A stretch of DNA of 64,000 nucleotides from Ananas comosus (taxonomy: Eukaryota; Streptophyta; Magnoliopsida; Poales; Bromeliaceae), in the NCBI RefSeq assembly GCF_001540865.1, contig NC_033645.1:1113687-1177686 (forward strand), read 5' to 3'. How positions within the stretch are numbered: the first letter of the stretch is position 1; each line of letters opens with the position of its first letter. The position numbers and the translations under genes are program-made. Of this stretch, positions 23,846 to 34,862 are shown piece by piece. The notes below the pieces were generated by a model that ran no database searches, had not been told where the DNA came from, and saw nothing but the letters and a program-made list of their open reading frames with translations.

Positions 23846-24794
23846 CTTTCAGATTTCTAGTAAACAAATATGTATTAAAAGATAAATATATATAAAAAGT
23901 CACTAAATAATTGATACATTCATACTATAAATTTCACAAAATAATCGCTAGAAAACAAATTCCTAAATGCATGCATTCATTTCCCTTCCAACACATATTG
24001 TACTCAAAAGTTGATCATATTAGGATGACCTTCTAAACTGCCATGTATCTGAATAAAACTAAATCCAAACAATATGTAATTTGCCTTTCTCATAAAACTG
24101 AGGAACTGAAGGACTTACCTGCTATGATAATACTTTCTAGCCAGGCAAGTACCAAAACGATAAAATTTTTTGGATGTCACCAACAAGATGAATTAGATAA
24201 CATGTTGATGAGTATAAATTTTGTTGTTATTAATGTTCTCTTCTATTGTGTCTTGACTTTGAGATCCAAGCTCAAAACAAAAAAACACACATCAACTTAA
24301 TATGGCTTACTAAAATAAAAAACCAAGCTTAGATATTCAACAACAGAAAAGCTAGCTGCCTGCTAGTACCAAAAAAACTTTCATGCCAGAAAATTGATTT
24401 CAAGTTTTCATGCTATCATATTACAAATGCTCTTCGGATTTCTGGCAGTATGTTTCTTGAGTGTTGTATTAAAATGTATAATCAAAACCACAAGATACAA
24501 GTAACTAAATTTTATAAATGGAGCTACAGTCAAGTAAGAAATAAGATTATAAAGCAAACTTCTCTCCGAACGGAACCGATGATGAACTTACCGCAGCAAA
24601 AAGAAATATGCATCAGATAGGGTATTGGCAGTGAAAAAGAAATGGAATTAATGCTTCAAATTGAACAAGAAGTGTGCAAAAAAAAAAGCAGATTCTACAA
24701 ATGAAAAAAAAATATAGCATATGAGATGGGCCTCCTCTTCGACCACAACCACTCAATTTCCATCTTGATTTTGCTAAGTTCATCATCATGATGC

Positions 24795-25120
24795 AGTCCC
24801 GATGCAGATCCGACCAAGCCGGCGGGATCCGTCTTTGTCGGATCCCGCGGGCGCTGACCCGAGCTCGGATCCAGGTCAAAGGTGGATCCGGGGCCGGATC
24901 CGGCAAAACCGGACCCCGTCGGCGCCGATCCGGCCAAGTCGGCGGGATCCATCTTTGTCGGATCCTGCCGGCGTGATCCACGCCCAGATCTGGCTCAAAG
25001 GCGGATCCGAGGCTGGATCCGGCAAAGCCGGAGCTCGCCGGCGCGGATCCGGCCAAGGCGGCAGGATCCGTCTTTGCCGGATCACGCCAGCGCGGATCTA
25101 GGGTCGGGCGCGGATTAGGG
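24795..25120. repeat. GGATCC-rich tandem repeat, about 119-bp unit, nearly three copies
   Basis: The phrase 'gatccg(a/g)ccaag(c/t/g)cgg' followed by 'aggatcc/gggatccgtctttg(t/c)cgg' recurs near 24806, 24925 and 25044. Each is followed by 'aaagg(t/c)ggatccg' and 'ccggatccggcaaa'. All six frames are open over part of this block because of its base composition; the resulting arginine/proline-rich frames are not credible proteins. Confidence 0.75.
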
Positions 25121-26645
25121 AGAGAAATCAAGAGAGGGAGAGAGATAATCTGTATGAAAAAGAAAAACACTCTCCTTGGGAAAAAAAAAAGAGAGTACCT
25201 TGGAGGTTCGCCGGAGAAAAACTCGCCGGAGAAGAAACTTGCCGGTGGAAAACGCGTCGCCGGAGAGGAAAAAAGGAGAGAGATGAAGAAGAGAGGGAAG
25301 GAGAGGGGAGTGATTATTTTTTTTTTTGGGAGTAGGAGTGGGAGTTGGCTGTGAGAGTAATAGGAGAGTAATAAGAGATATATTATTAATTATAAAAGGA
25401 TATGATAGAATTGTAATGTTTGTTTAAGGGTAATTTCGGTATTTTAGTAAAAAAATACCGTTCTGAAACAGCTTGTGCGGGAATCTGTTTTGGAAAAGCA
25501 GGTTTTTTCAGCTTCTGCTTTTGGAGGTTGAAGAATCAGTTTTCAGCTTTTAGGAAGCAGAATCAGATTTCTAAATATCTTTACCAAACACTCTAGCTTG
25601 GCCTAAAAGTGATTTTCAGCTGAAAATCACTTTGCAAAAGCTTAGCCAAACAGGGCCGTACACAGCACTCACCATTTGCTTTTGCGCACTCGGCCGCAAT
25701 GTCGTATGCCGATTTACCCGAGCCGACCACCACGACGCGTTTTCCTCCGATCTGCTCGGCGGCGTCGGCATTGCTCATGCTGGAGTAATCCATGGAGTGT
25801 AGAACTTTTCCCTCGAACACTTCCGGCCCGTTCTTCGCCGGAAATTTCGGCACGTTCAGAACTCTGCTGAACCGTCCGATGCAGAGGATCACAAAATCCA
25901 CCTCAAAAATCTGCAAACACAACTTCTCGAGCTTACAATTTCAAATGAATTCGGAAAACATTAATCCTCGTGATAACATGTTACCTGCTTAGAATCCTCG
26001 TTTTTCGTATTCTGCGTAGTGATAAGCCACGTTCCCTTTGTGCCGCCGCACCCGAAGGCCTCACCATTTCCGGCCCACGATTCCCAGCCCATGATCTCCT
26101 CTTACGACGGTCCAACAAACTCGATTCCGACCACCTTGCTATCGAACTTTATATGCTGGAAAAGACCAAACTGGCGCGCGTAAGATAAGATGTACTCCAT
26201 TACCTGCTCATGATTCGGGAATGTCTCCGTGACATTTCACGGCCAGGGGAGGTCGGAGAACCGGTAGGCCGATGCAGGCGCCTGGAGCTTCGTCGACTCG
26301 ATTGTACGACCCCAGACGCCGCCGATCGTCAGCTCAGCCTCGAAGACCACCGGGCGGAAGCCCTTGTCGATCGCGTGCTTGCACGCTGCGAGGCCGCTTA
26401 CGCCGGCTCCATTTATGCCCACCCTTTTCTTCTCCATCTCCTTCTCTTGAATCTTTTTCCGATTGGGCTAATCCACTCTTAAGCTACTTCTTAATAAGAA
26501 AGAATTGTCTCCGTCAACTTGCTTTGTTTTATGGCCAGTGAATGTTATTGTATTGCATTTGGACAAATTGCACATGCTAAGCCTTGGAGAGGAAAATTAT
26601 AAATTAAAATACACCTCGCGTGCTGATTATATTAAAGTGTACTTC

Positions 26646-27530
26646 TTTTTTTTTTTTTTGAGAAAAGATAGCATGCTACCGCTTCATTCGTAAAGAAGAT
26701 GAACTAAGCAAATTTTTGAGGCAGCGTGGCTTCGGAAAAAAAAAAAAGAAAAAAAAAAGTAAGGTTACATTGCAACACAGAAAGTCTTCCACATAAGTCT
26801 TAAATCGCGGGCTTGCGCTGACATAGCGCTCAAGATCTGTTTCTTTTGCTGGAAGATTCTCTTGTTCCGCTCCAACCAAATAGTCTACCGGATGGAGGAA
26901 ATGGCTGAAAGTTCCAACCCCCCTATGACACTACCCTTAAGGCTACTAGACCGCCAAAGCTCTCTCACAAACATGCATTGTAGTAAGGTTGATTTATTAG
27001 GAAGTTAATGTGCCAGGAGAGATCTTGCAGAGTCGCATTGCATAAAAAGATGATCGACCGTCTCAGGCTCCACCCCACACATGACACATTCTTGCTCACT
27101 GCACCGGCTCCTTTTTAATAAATTATCCACAGTCAGTATCTTTCACTTCAAAACAAGCTAAACAAAAATTTTGACTTTTAATGGAATTCTAACTTTCCAC
27201 AGTTGAATGAAGCTATTGTCTTTGACCCCTCCATCTTGTAAGAAAGTGTAAAGCAATTTAACCGTGAACACTTTAGACTGGGTCCATCTCCATTTGACTA
27301 TATTATTGCAGGCAGTTAGCACCACAGTCGACAGCGACTCCATCAGCGATGAAATCAAGTCCCTGTCAAGCTGAGAGGTAGGGGTGAATCCCGTTAGGAT
27401 CTTGTGCCAGTCCCATCCGTTAATGCCGTAGCAGTCACTCACCCTAAAGTTAGTAAGTTGTAGAAGTGGGGAGATTGGGATAATTAGTCCGCAGGGAAAC
27501 TTCGTTTTAGAAGAATACATTGTTTAATTA
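26646..27530 (-). mobile_element. 5'-truncated LINE, opposite strand
   Basis: On the minus strand, peptides SLMESLSTVVLTACNNIVKW, RWTQSKVFTVKLLYTFL and IQLWKVRIPLKVKIFV match the zinc-knuckle RT C-terminal region of the LINE at 19930-21705. A decayed EQECVMCGVEPETVDHLFMQC follows. Several stops interrupt it. The 3' end reads as poly-T on the plus strand at 26646-26659, followed by the shared LINE/SINE tail. I could not find a convincing target-site duplication. It lies between the two FMO copies. Confidence 0.8.
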
Positions 27531-27610
27531 GCACGAATTCGATTCCCTGCATATCTGCTCATGTGCTTGTTTGTTCTCTGTCCAAGCCAATTTGTGTTTC
27601 AATTTTATGA

Positions 27611-27790
27611 CAGTCTCTTTTTTTTTCTTTTTTTTTGGAGAGAGAGACAAAGATAGTACGGTACCTGTCTTTCGTTCATTTCTGTTAAAAATAAATTTAG
27701 TTAAAATATAAATTAATTAAAATTCGAACTTAAAAACTTGGGTACAAACAATCGAACCCTTTGCCACTTATGTTAGGGACAGTCGATTTT
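27611..27790 (-). mobile_element. SINE, second copy
   Basis: Read on the minus strand this gives 'gtccctaacataagtggc', 'gtacccaagt', 'aagttcgaatttta', 'ttttaactaaatttatttt' and 'aaatgaacgaaa', in the same order as in the SINE at 8149-8305. It ends in poly-A (poly-T on the plus strand from about 27611). It is more diverged in the tail and no clear target-site duplication was seen. Confidence 0.7.
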
Positions 27791-27967
27791 ATTGCGGCAT
27801 ATTAAAACGAAAAAAAAAACATCAAACGAACTCCAATTTATTTCAGAGAAAATATTTAGCACGAAAACACGAATTCGACCGAATTCATCTCATCAGAACT
27901 CTACTGAACTCTTAAACCGATCGAGTTTAAGCGAATCCCCACTCACTAATTAATCACACCACTTAAA

Positions 27968-30900
27968 TTATTTCTTTTTCTTGGGCTCAACATCAACATA
28001 ATCCTGAGGCCCATAAGGCTCAAACCACTCCGCAAAAAACCCCTTCTTTCTCCTTGGGTTGCAACCCATGTCGCGGCACAACTGGTCATTGTACCATATA
28101 TGAAGAGTCCCAATACATGATCTCCTAAAATAATCTTGTGAATATTTCTTCATAAATTTCTCCCACTCCATGATACTTTTCTCCATGTTTTTGATGCTTG
28201 GGAGCTTGAATCCACCATCAAGGAAGTGTGCCAACCACTTGGAACGTAGCTCGGATGTGTAGAGATTTGCTAAGCTCTCCGAGTAGCCGATGATCGCCAA
28301 TTGCGGTATCCTCGGGTGTATGCATTCCCTGCGAAATTTGCACCTTGAATTATCAAGAAAATCTCTGAGTTTGAGCACAAATTAAAATTTGAAAGGTTTG
28401 CATGAACATTTCATTATATATATATAGTAGTTGTTGTTGTTGTTGTATGCCAATTGTAGAGCGCGCGTAGTTTCTTATAAAAACATTCATACACTACCAT
28501 TTATGGACCATCCAGAATTATAAGAAAAAAGTGCAAAAACTAAGTATTTTGTATGGAGTTCTAAAGCTCTTATAAGGAGGAGATGATGAATAGCCAGTAA
28601 TGCCGCTAAGCACACTAAATTATTATCTTTATAGGTTATTGATATGCTGTCGTACTGATGTGTCACACGCAGATTGACTTGTACAGTATAAATCACCACA
28701 TCAGTAATAATATAGGCATAAATGTACATAAAGCATTTTTTTGTTGAATACTCTTTCATCTAAATAGTGATTTTCATTTCTACCGCCAAACCGCTATTTT
28801 AAAAATGTGTTTGAAAAGTTTTAGACATTTTATCAACTACAAAAGGGCACATATATATGAAAAGTTGAGGTTTCAAAGAACACAAAGGAAAATTTATATT
28901 TTGAAGATATAAACTAAATGTATTGTGCATAATTTTCTAATCCAAACAGGGTGTAGGAGTACTATATGTGTATGGAAATATCTCCAAAATTCTTGCTCAA
29001 AGAATAATTAACTAAATGTGGCTGGAAATTTGGAAGAAAATACATGAAAAAAAGTACCTGTAGAGAGGAACAGTAGTAGAAGATGATCCAGCTACAATAT
29101 TCCGAAAGAAGGGTGATTTAAAGATGTCTTTGAGCTTCTGATCTCCCTTGAATCCAGTCGCGAAGATCACCAAATCGCTCTTTATCGGCGTATCCTCACC
29201 GTCGACCATCACCCCGTCTTTGCAGAAACTAAATTCCTTTGCTTTCTTCAGAACAATGCTCCCTTCGTCGACTCTGCTGTAGAAATTTTCCGGCAATATC
29301 GCAATAAGGCACGACGTAATGGCCTGGAAGAAGCTGTGGTCCGGAACCATCCCGTGCTTCTTCATAGGGATCGCCCATTTATAGTAGCTCTCGGTAAACT
29401 TAGATAACAACCACTTCTGAAAACCGCATGACGACGAGAAGAGTGCATTAAATTAGAGGTAAAATTCGAAAAGAGAGGGTCATGCTGTACTGTACAAAAC
29501 TCTTTGTTCGAATCACCCAAAAGTAAGGATTATTTCGCCAATGCTGTTGGAAATTGAATTTGAATTGAACTAGCTCTGCAATAATGGGTTTGAATCGTGT
29601 TGTCGGAAGGACTTTGATTGAAACTAGACTATAATCCGGTTAGAATTTTGCTCTGAATTCAGGTTTGGCGTCGAGTTCAGATCAAAATCCAACTCAAACA
29701 TGACCAGAACCTGCTATTGTGGATCAAAACCTGATCTACACAGATATTCTATTGTGGATCAAACATGACAGATTTTTTTTTTTTTTTTTTTTCCATTCTT
29801 TTTCGATGAATGAAGGTAACGCAATAGTAGTTATTGTAACAAAGCAGAGACAGTAGCGTTGCATTACCAAAGGTGACAAAATGGTGGCCAGCAAACAAAG
29901 GAGAAATCCTTCACCAGGTTTGTGGATGAGGAGCTCCGAGAAGCGATTAAGATAAAAGAAAGCGAGAGGGACTCCCCACGCATAATAATCGGGAATAATC
30001 CACCTCTTCGTTCGACATATCATGGTGCATGGATACTTAGTTCCTGCAAGAAAACATTTGAGTGAAACCAATCACCAGCCGAAAAAACTCAGAACACAGA
30101 ATCTCCTACGTCGATACCATATGTTAAATAATAACCAATAACTACTTTTTATCTGCGAGCTCAAATTGAAATGATTCTGATCAATTACAAACTAACATCT
30201 CTTACCATTTACATCAGCACACTCCGAGGCAATATCAATTGCAGATTTTAGGTATCCCACAACTGTTACGAGCTTGTCTCTGATCAGTTCAGAGGCTTTC
30301 GCAGTGCCCATGTTTGAGTAGTCCATGGAATGGATTATTTTTCCATCAAAATTCTCAGGTCCCTTTTTCGCGGGAAATTCAGGGATGTTCGGGACGCCGC
30401 TGAACCGTCCAATGCAGAGGATCACAAAATCCGCATGATAAATCTACCAAAAAGCGAACACTTAGTTTAAAATTAAAGAATCAGGAGATGTTTACAAATA
30501 ATATTACTGTATTAAGGTGAATAAAGTAGAGATGTAGAGCAAAATGTGCCAAATTAAAAAGGGTCAACATGTAATCCTGATGCAAGGCCTAAGACTAAAG
30601 AACAATTATCATTATCATCATCATAATTATTTCATAGCATTGATGTTTCTTTGCTAAAATTTCTAATATATTTGGCTAAAATTATTTAATTCTATGAAAC
30701 TAAAAGTTGACAAGTCTCAATCTAAAATATATGTAGTTAGCTTACAGTTGAGGGTTAATTGGTTTGTGCATGTCAACAATTTATAAGGATAATATTTTAG
30801 TTACTTGAACTCTATCGCGCTCTCTGCTGGTTGAATTTTCAGCGGGACGAGAGAATAAATATTAGTTTCTTTTTAAAATGAAAACATCAATATTTTGATT

Positions 30901-31416
30901 TACCATCCAACCTCTCAACTTGTTTGATTTAAGTTTTTGAAAGCGTCGTTTATGTTTACTAGTTTACTTAGTATACTTTATACAACTTTAATAACTATAA
31001 ATTTATTGAAATAAGTAATTAACTTAAATTTCGATCTGCTATCCAAGAATTATAATTCTTATCTCAAAAGTTTATTTTTTAAAAAAATTTTAATATTAAA
31101 AAATCTAACGGAATCTTGTGTACATTAGTTATCAAACTTTCCATTTCAATGAAAGCCTAAGGACAGTTTCTAAAAAAAAAATGTTATATTTCCCTGTACA
31201 ATTTCCCTAAATAGAAAGAAATATTTTTGGCCTATTAAATATAAAAATATTTAAAACATTATTCAGTTTAAATTTTTTTATATTTGGTTGAAGGATAAAG
31301 GTGGAATAAAGGGTTTATTCCACCCTTATCCCTTAAACACAAATAAAAAATAGTAGGAACACTAGTTCCCACCCCAAGGTAGAACAAGCTGGGATAATCC
31401 AACTTACTCCACCCGT

Positions 31417-31468
<52 letters not shown>

Positions 31469-34306
31469 TGTGAGTGAGTGAGAGAATTTTTAATTTATTA
31501 TAAAATTTAAATTTCGTAAGTTTAAAAATTAAAATGTATAATTTTTAAAATTATAAAATTTAAAATTTAAAATTTAAAATGTTTAATTTTAAATTTTAGA
31601 ATTTGATATTTTGTATTTTTAAATTAAACTTTCATCTTAAATTTAAAGTTTAAAATTTAAAATTTTAATTTTTTAAAATTATGAATTTGAGATTTTAAAA
31701 TTTTAAATTTTAATTTTGATTTTTAAAATTTAAAAGTTTATATTTTAAATTTTAAAAAATAAATATAAAATATAAAAATTCTAAATTTAATATAAAGAAA
31801 AAAATAATAATATTATTTTTTATTTATAACTTCCTACTTTAATTCTTATTCAATCTTATCTAACCAAACGCTATTTTTCTTCAGAAATAACCCAATTTTT
31901 ATCCAAATACAAAATTAATCTAATTCTCGCTTGTACCTCAATTTATACCTATCCCCGGAATACCCACTTTTTGCTTATTCTCGAACCAAACGATACCTTA
32001 ATAACATAAAAATAGATATCATGTAAACAATTATTGTGTTCTGAAAGCTCAAACGGTTAATATCGTTTGGTTCGGGGATAAGCAAAAAGTAGTTATTCCA
32101 GGGATATGTATAAATTGAGGTATAAGCGGGGATTAGATCAATTTTGTGTTTAGATGAAAATTTGGTTATTCCTGAGAATAAAAAAGTAGTGTTTGGTTAG
32201 GTAAGATGTAATAAGAAAGATAGTAAATTTTTATAAATAAAAAATAATGATATTACTCTCTTATTATATTTGAATTTGAATTTTAAAAATTTTAAATTTA
32301 TATTTTTAAAATTAAAATTTTAACTTTAAANNNNNNNNNNNNNNNNNNNNNNNNNNNNNNNNNNNNNNNNNNNNNNNNNNNNNNNNNNNNNNNNNNNNNN
32401 NNNNNNNNNNNNNNNNNNNNNNNNNNNNNNNNNNNNNNNNNNNNNNNNNNNNNNNNNNNNNNNNNNNNNNNNNNNNNNNNNNNNNNNNNNNNNNNNNNNN
32501 NNNNNNNNNNNNNNNNNNNNNNNNNNNNNNNNNNNNNNNNNNNNNNNNNNNNNNNNNNNNNNNNNNNNNNNNNNNNNNNNNNNNNNNNNNNNNNNNNNNN
32601 NNNNNNNNNNNNNNNNNNNNNNNNNNNNNNNNNNNNNNNNNNNNNNNNNNNNNNNNNNNNNNNNNNNNNNNNNNNNNNNNNNNNNNNNNNNNNNNNNNNN
32701 NNNNNNNNNNNNNNNNNNNNNNNNNNNNNNNNNNNNNNNNNNNNNNNNNNNNNNNNNNNNNNNNNNNNNNNNNNNNNNNNNNNNNNNNNNNNNNNNNNNN
32801 NNNNNNNNNNNNNNNNNNNNNNNNNNNNNNNNNNNNNNNNNNNNNNNNNNNNNNNNNNNNNNNNNNNNNNNNNNNNNNNNNNNNNNNNNNNNNNNNNNNN
32901 NNNNNNNNNNNNNNNNNNNNNNNNNNNNNNNNNNNNNNNNNNNNNNNNNNNNNNNNNNNNNNNNNNNNNNNNNNNNNNNNNNNNNNNNNNNNNNNNNNNN
33001 NNNNNNNNNNNNNNNNNNNNNNNNNNNNNNNNNNNNNNNNNNNNNNNNNNNNNNNNNNNNNNNNNNNNNNNNNNNNNNNNNNNNNNNNNNNNNNNNNNNN
33101 NNNNNNNNNNNNNNNNNNNNNNNNNNNNNNNNNNNNNNNNNNNNNNNNNNNNNNNNNNNNNNNNNNNNNNNNNNNNNNNNNNNNNNNNNNNNNNNNNNNN
33201 NNNNNNNNNNNNNNNNNNNNNNNNNNNNNNNNNNNNNNNNNNNNNNNNNNNNNNNNNNNNNNNNNAATTTAAAATTTAAATTTTAAACTTTAATTTTGAG
33301 ATTATAAATTATAAATTTTAAAAATTTAAATTTTTAATTTTTAAAATTTTAAAATAAGAATAGTGGTGGGAACAATTAATAAAAATAATTTATTATAATA
33401 AATTTATAAATTTTTTAAAAATTCTACTTAAACATAAATTTAATAAAAAGAATTTATTATAATATTTAAATATAAATAATATGTATTAATATAGTACAAT
33501 TAATAATTTAATAATAAAAATAATGTATTAGAATATATAACATATTATATTTATATAATTTAGTTTTAATTTAATTTATAATTTTAATTAAGTTTGAAAT
33601 TAAGCATTGGAATAGTACTATTCCACCAAAATGGTAGAATAGCAAATCTCTTACTATTTCGGAATAACCGGAAATAGAAAATTTTGACCGGAATAAAATA
33701 TTCTGGCCAAATTTTACCCCGACAGAATAATGGGAATAACTTTTGTTATTCCGCTTTTCTCTCGAACCAAACGTGACGAGTATACATTTTTTATGTTTAA
33801 ATATTTCAGGTCCGTATAAAATTTTTCTAAAATAGAAAGAAATAGTTCCGGCTTCTTACCTCGGTTTCGTACCCATGCTGTACAGTGAGGTGCCACTCCC
33901 CTCTGCTTTTGCCGCCGCCGCCAAAAGCCTCGCCGTTGCCGGCCCACATCTCCCAAGCGGCGATCTCGGCCTCGCCGGCGCCGACGTAGTCGATGCCCAG
34001 CACCCGGTGGTCGAACTTGACGCGGCGGAGGAGGCCGAACTCGGCGGCGTAGGCGCGGAGATAGTCCATGACCTGCAGGTGGTCCGGGAACACCTCGGCC
34101 ACGCTGGGCGGCCAGGGGAAGTCGGAGAACTGGAACGCCGTGCGCGGCGACTGCAGGCGCGTCGAGTCCAGCGTGCGCGCCCACACGCCGCCGACGCCGC
34201 GCTCCGACTCGAACACCGTGGGATCGAACCCGCGGTCGACCGCCTGCTTGCACGCCGCCAGCCCGCTGATGCCGGCGCCCACGATCGCCACCCGCTTCCC
34301 CTCCAT
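27968..34306 (-). CDS. Flavin-containing monooxygenase, FMO1-like
   Basis: Minus-strand exons: 34306-33860, 30443-30206, 30043-29868, 29416-29058, 28328-27968; total 1581 bases (526 aa plus stop), all junctions in phase with GT-AG. The FAD-binding motif is near aa 8-15 ([13 protein letters not shown]), the FMO-type block HSMDY at aa 187-191, the NADPH site at aa 212-217 reads GYLKSA instead of the usual GSGKSA, and FATGF is at aa 372-376. The C-terminus ends [10 protein letters not shown] plus a lysine-rich tail. Plant FMO1-type enzymes N- or S-oxygenate small molecules with NADPH, FAD and O2; Arabidopsis FMO1 makes N-hydroxypipecolic acid in systemic immunity, but clade membership does not prove that activity here. 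Intron 1 is 3.4 kb and holds the assembly gap. Exon 1 is GC-rich, later exons AT-rich. It is an upstream tandem paralogue of the pseudogene at 18724-26437. Confidence 0.88.
31890..32165. repeat. Inverted repeat, about 105-bp arms
   Basis: The left arm (about 31890-31990, containing 'cctcaatttatacctatcccc' and 'actttttgcttattc') is the imperfect reverse complement of the right arm (about 32060-32165, 'gataagcaaaaagtagttattcc', 'tataaattgaggtataag'). The spacer is about 70-80 bases. Probably the ends of a fold-back or nested MITE. Confidence 0.65.
32331..33265. other. Assembly gap (935 N)
   Basis: A continuous run of N. Both edges are made of the same 'aaattttaaa'-type low-complexity DNA, so the gap length may be an estimate. 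Confidence 0.99.
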
Positions 34307-34437
34307 GTCAGTCTGGCCGAGGACAGGAGATCGATCGCAGCAGCAGCAGCAGCAGCAGGGAAGGCAGTCGAAGCTGGTGGAAGGAGCAGTGGTCCCGCTG
34401 TCACTTATAAAGACAAATGCAACCGCAAAATTGGAAA

Positions 34438-34461
34438 ATAATAATAATAATAATAATAATA
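34438..34461. repeat. (AAT)n microsatellite
   Basis: Eight consecutive AAT-type units just upstream of the intact FMO gene's first exon, in its probable promoter. Confidence 0.85.
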
Positions 34462-34574
34462 CAGTGAGAACCTCCTTCTTCTAACGTGCGACTGTCTTAA
34501 TCTATCGTGACGCAGCTTTTATTTTTATCGGTTCACCGACCGTCCCATCGCAAGTCATAAAAAAAACTTAACAA

Positions 34575-34862
34575 TTAAAATTTAATTATTTTATTTTAAA
34601 ATTAAATTTATTTTTTAAAAAAATAAATAAAGCGAGTAATATATTAATTTTTTTTTTAAAAAAAAAATTTATTGATCACAAAACAGATGACACATTGATC
34701 AGTTGATAAAAGAAAATAATTAAATTTTAATTATTTTATTTTAAAATTAAATTTATTTTTTAAAAAAATAAATAAAGCGAGTAATATATTAATTTTTTTT
34801 TTAAAAAAAAAATTTATTGATCACAAAACAGATGACACATTGATCAGTTGATAAAAGAAAAT
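34575..34862. repeat. 144-bp tandem duplication
   Basis: Two nearly identical adjacent copies. The marker phrase 'cacaaaacagatgacacatt' occurs at about 34677 and 34821, 144 bases apart, and the surrounding AT-rich sequence matches too. The high identity points to a recent duplication or an assembly duplication. Confidence 0.85.

Larger units (their letters stand above)
22402..25658 (-). mobile_element. PIF/Harbinger-type DNA transposon
   Basis: The left end (gggcctgtttggcctagctt) and the inverted right end (ggccctgtttggctaagctt) form terminal inverted repeats of about 35 bases with some mismatches. Inside is a minus-strand DDE_Tnp_4 (HARBI1/ALP1-like) transposase. Further right are a GC-rich tandem repeat (24795-25120) and a purine-rich stretch with many GCCGGAGA words. 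Target-site duplication could not be confirmed, because the left end abuts another copy of the right end. The element lies in the intron after exon 2 of the FMO pseudogene; its right end comes within about 15 bases of the exon 2 splice donor. Confidence 0.78.
18724..26437 (-). pseudogene. FMO1-like flavin monooxygenase, pseudogene split by transposons
   Basis: Four of five exons of the neighbouring intact FMO are recognisable on the minus strand: exon 1 26437-25985, exon 2 25910-25673, exon 4 19715-19351, exon 5 19069-18724. Splice sites are kept and exon 2 has exactly the same length (238) as in the paralogue. Exon 1 has the FAD motif ([13 protein letters not shown]) but two in-frame stops, TGA right after SDLPWP and TAA before EEIMGWESWAGNGE. 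Exon 2 has the NADPH motif [12 protein letters not shown]; exon 4 has FATGF. The equivalent of exon 3 (176 bases; RTKRW...GVPLAF) is absent, which would shift the frame. The 5.9-kb gap between exons 2 and 4 holds a LINE (19930-21705) and a PIF/Harbinger element (22240-25658). It is almost certainly non-functional as an FMO. Confidence 0.88.
30444..33859 (-). other. Large first intron of the FMO gene, with repeats and gap
   Basis: No exon-like sequence seen. It holds a (GA)n microsatellite at about 31417-31466, long runs of 'aaatttaaaatttaaa' low-complexity DNA on both sides of the gap, and a long inverted repeat at 31890-32165. The phrases 'accaaacg' and 'ggttcgggga' at the inverted-repeat ends suggest a transposon. 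Confidence 0.6.

Noticed and set aside
24613..25170. Long open frames on both strands across the GGATCC-rich block
   Set aside because: They are open in several frames at once, are Arg/Pro/Asp-rich and periodic, and coincide with a tandem repeat. This is a composition effect, not coding evidence.
22240..25658. LTR retrotransposon, because of the identical direct repeats at both ends
   Set aside because: There is no gag-pol, primer-binding site or TG...CA ends; the inside encodes a DDE_Tnp_4 transposase and the outer words form inverted repeats.
33714..34441. Alternative long frames on both strands over FMO exon 1
   Set aside because: High GC keeps several frames open. Only the frame with GAGISGLA and a phase-0 join to exon 2 makes a known protein.
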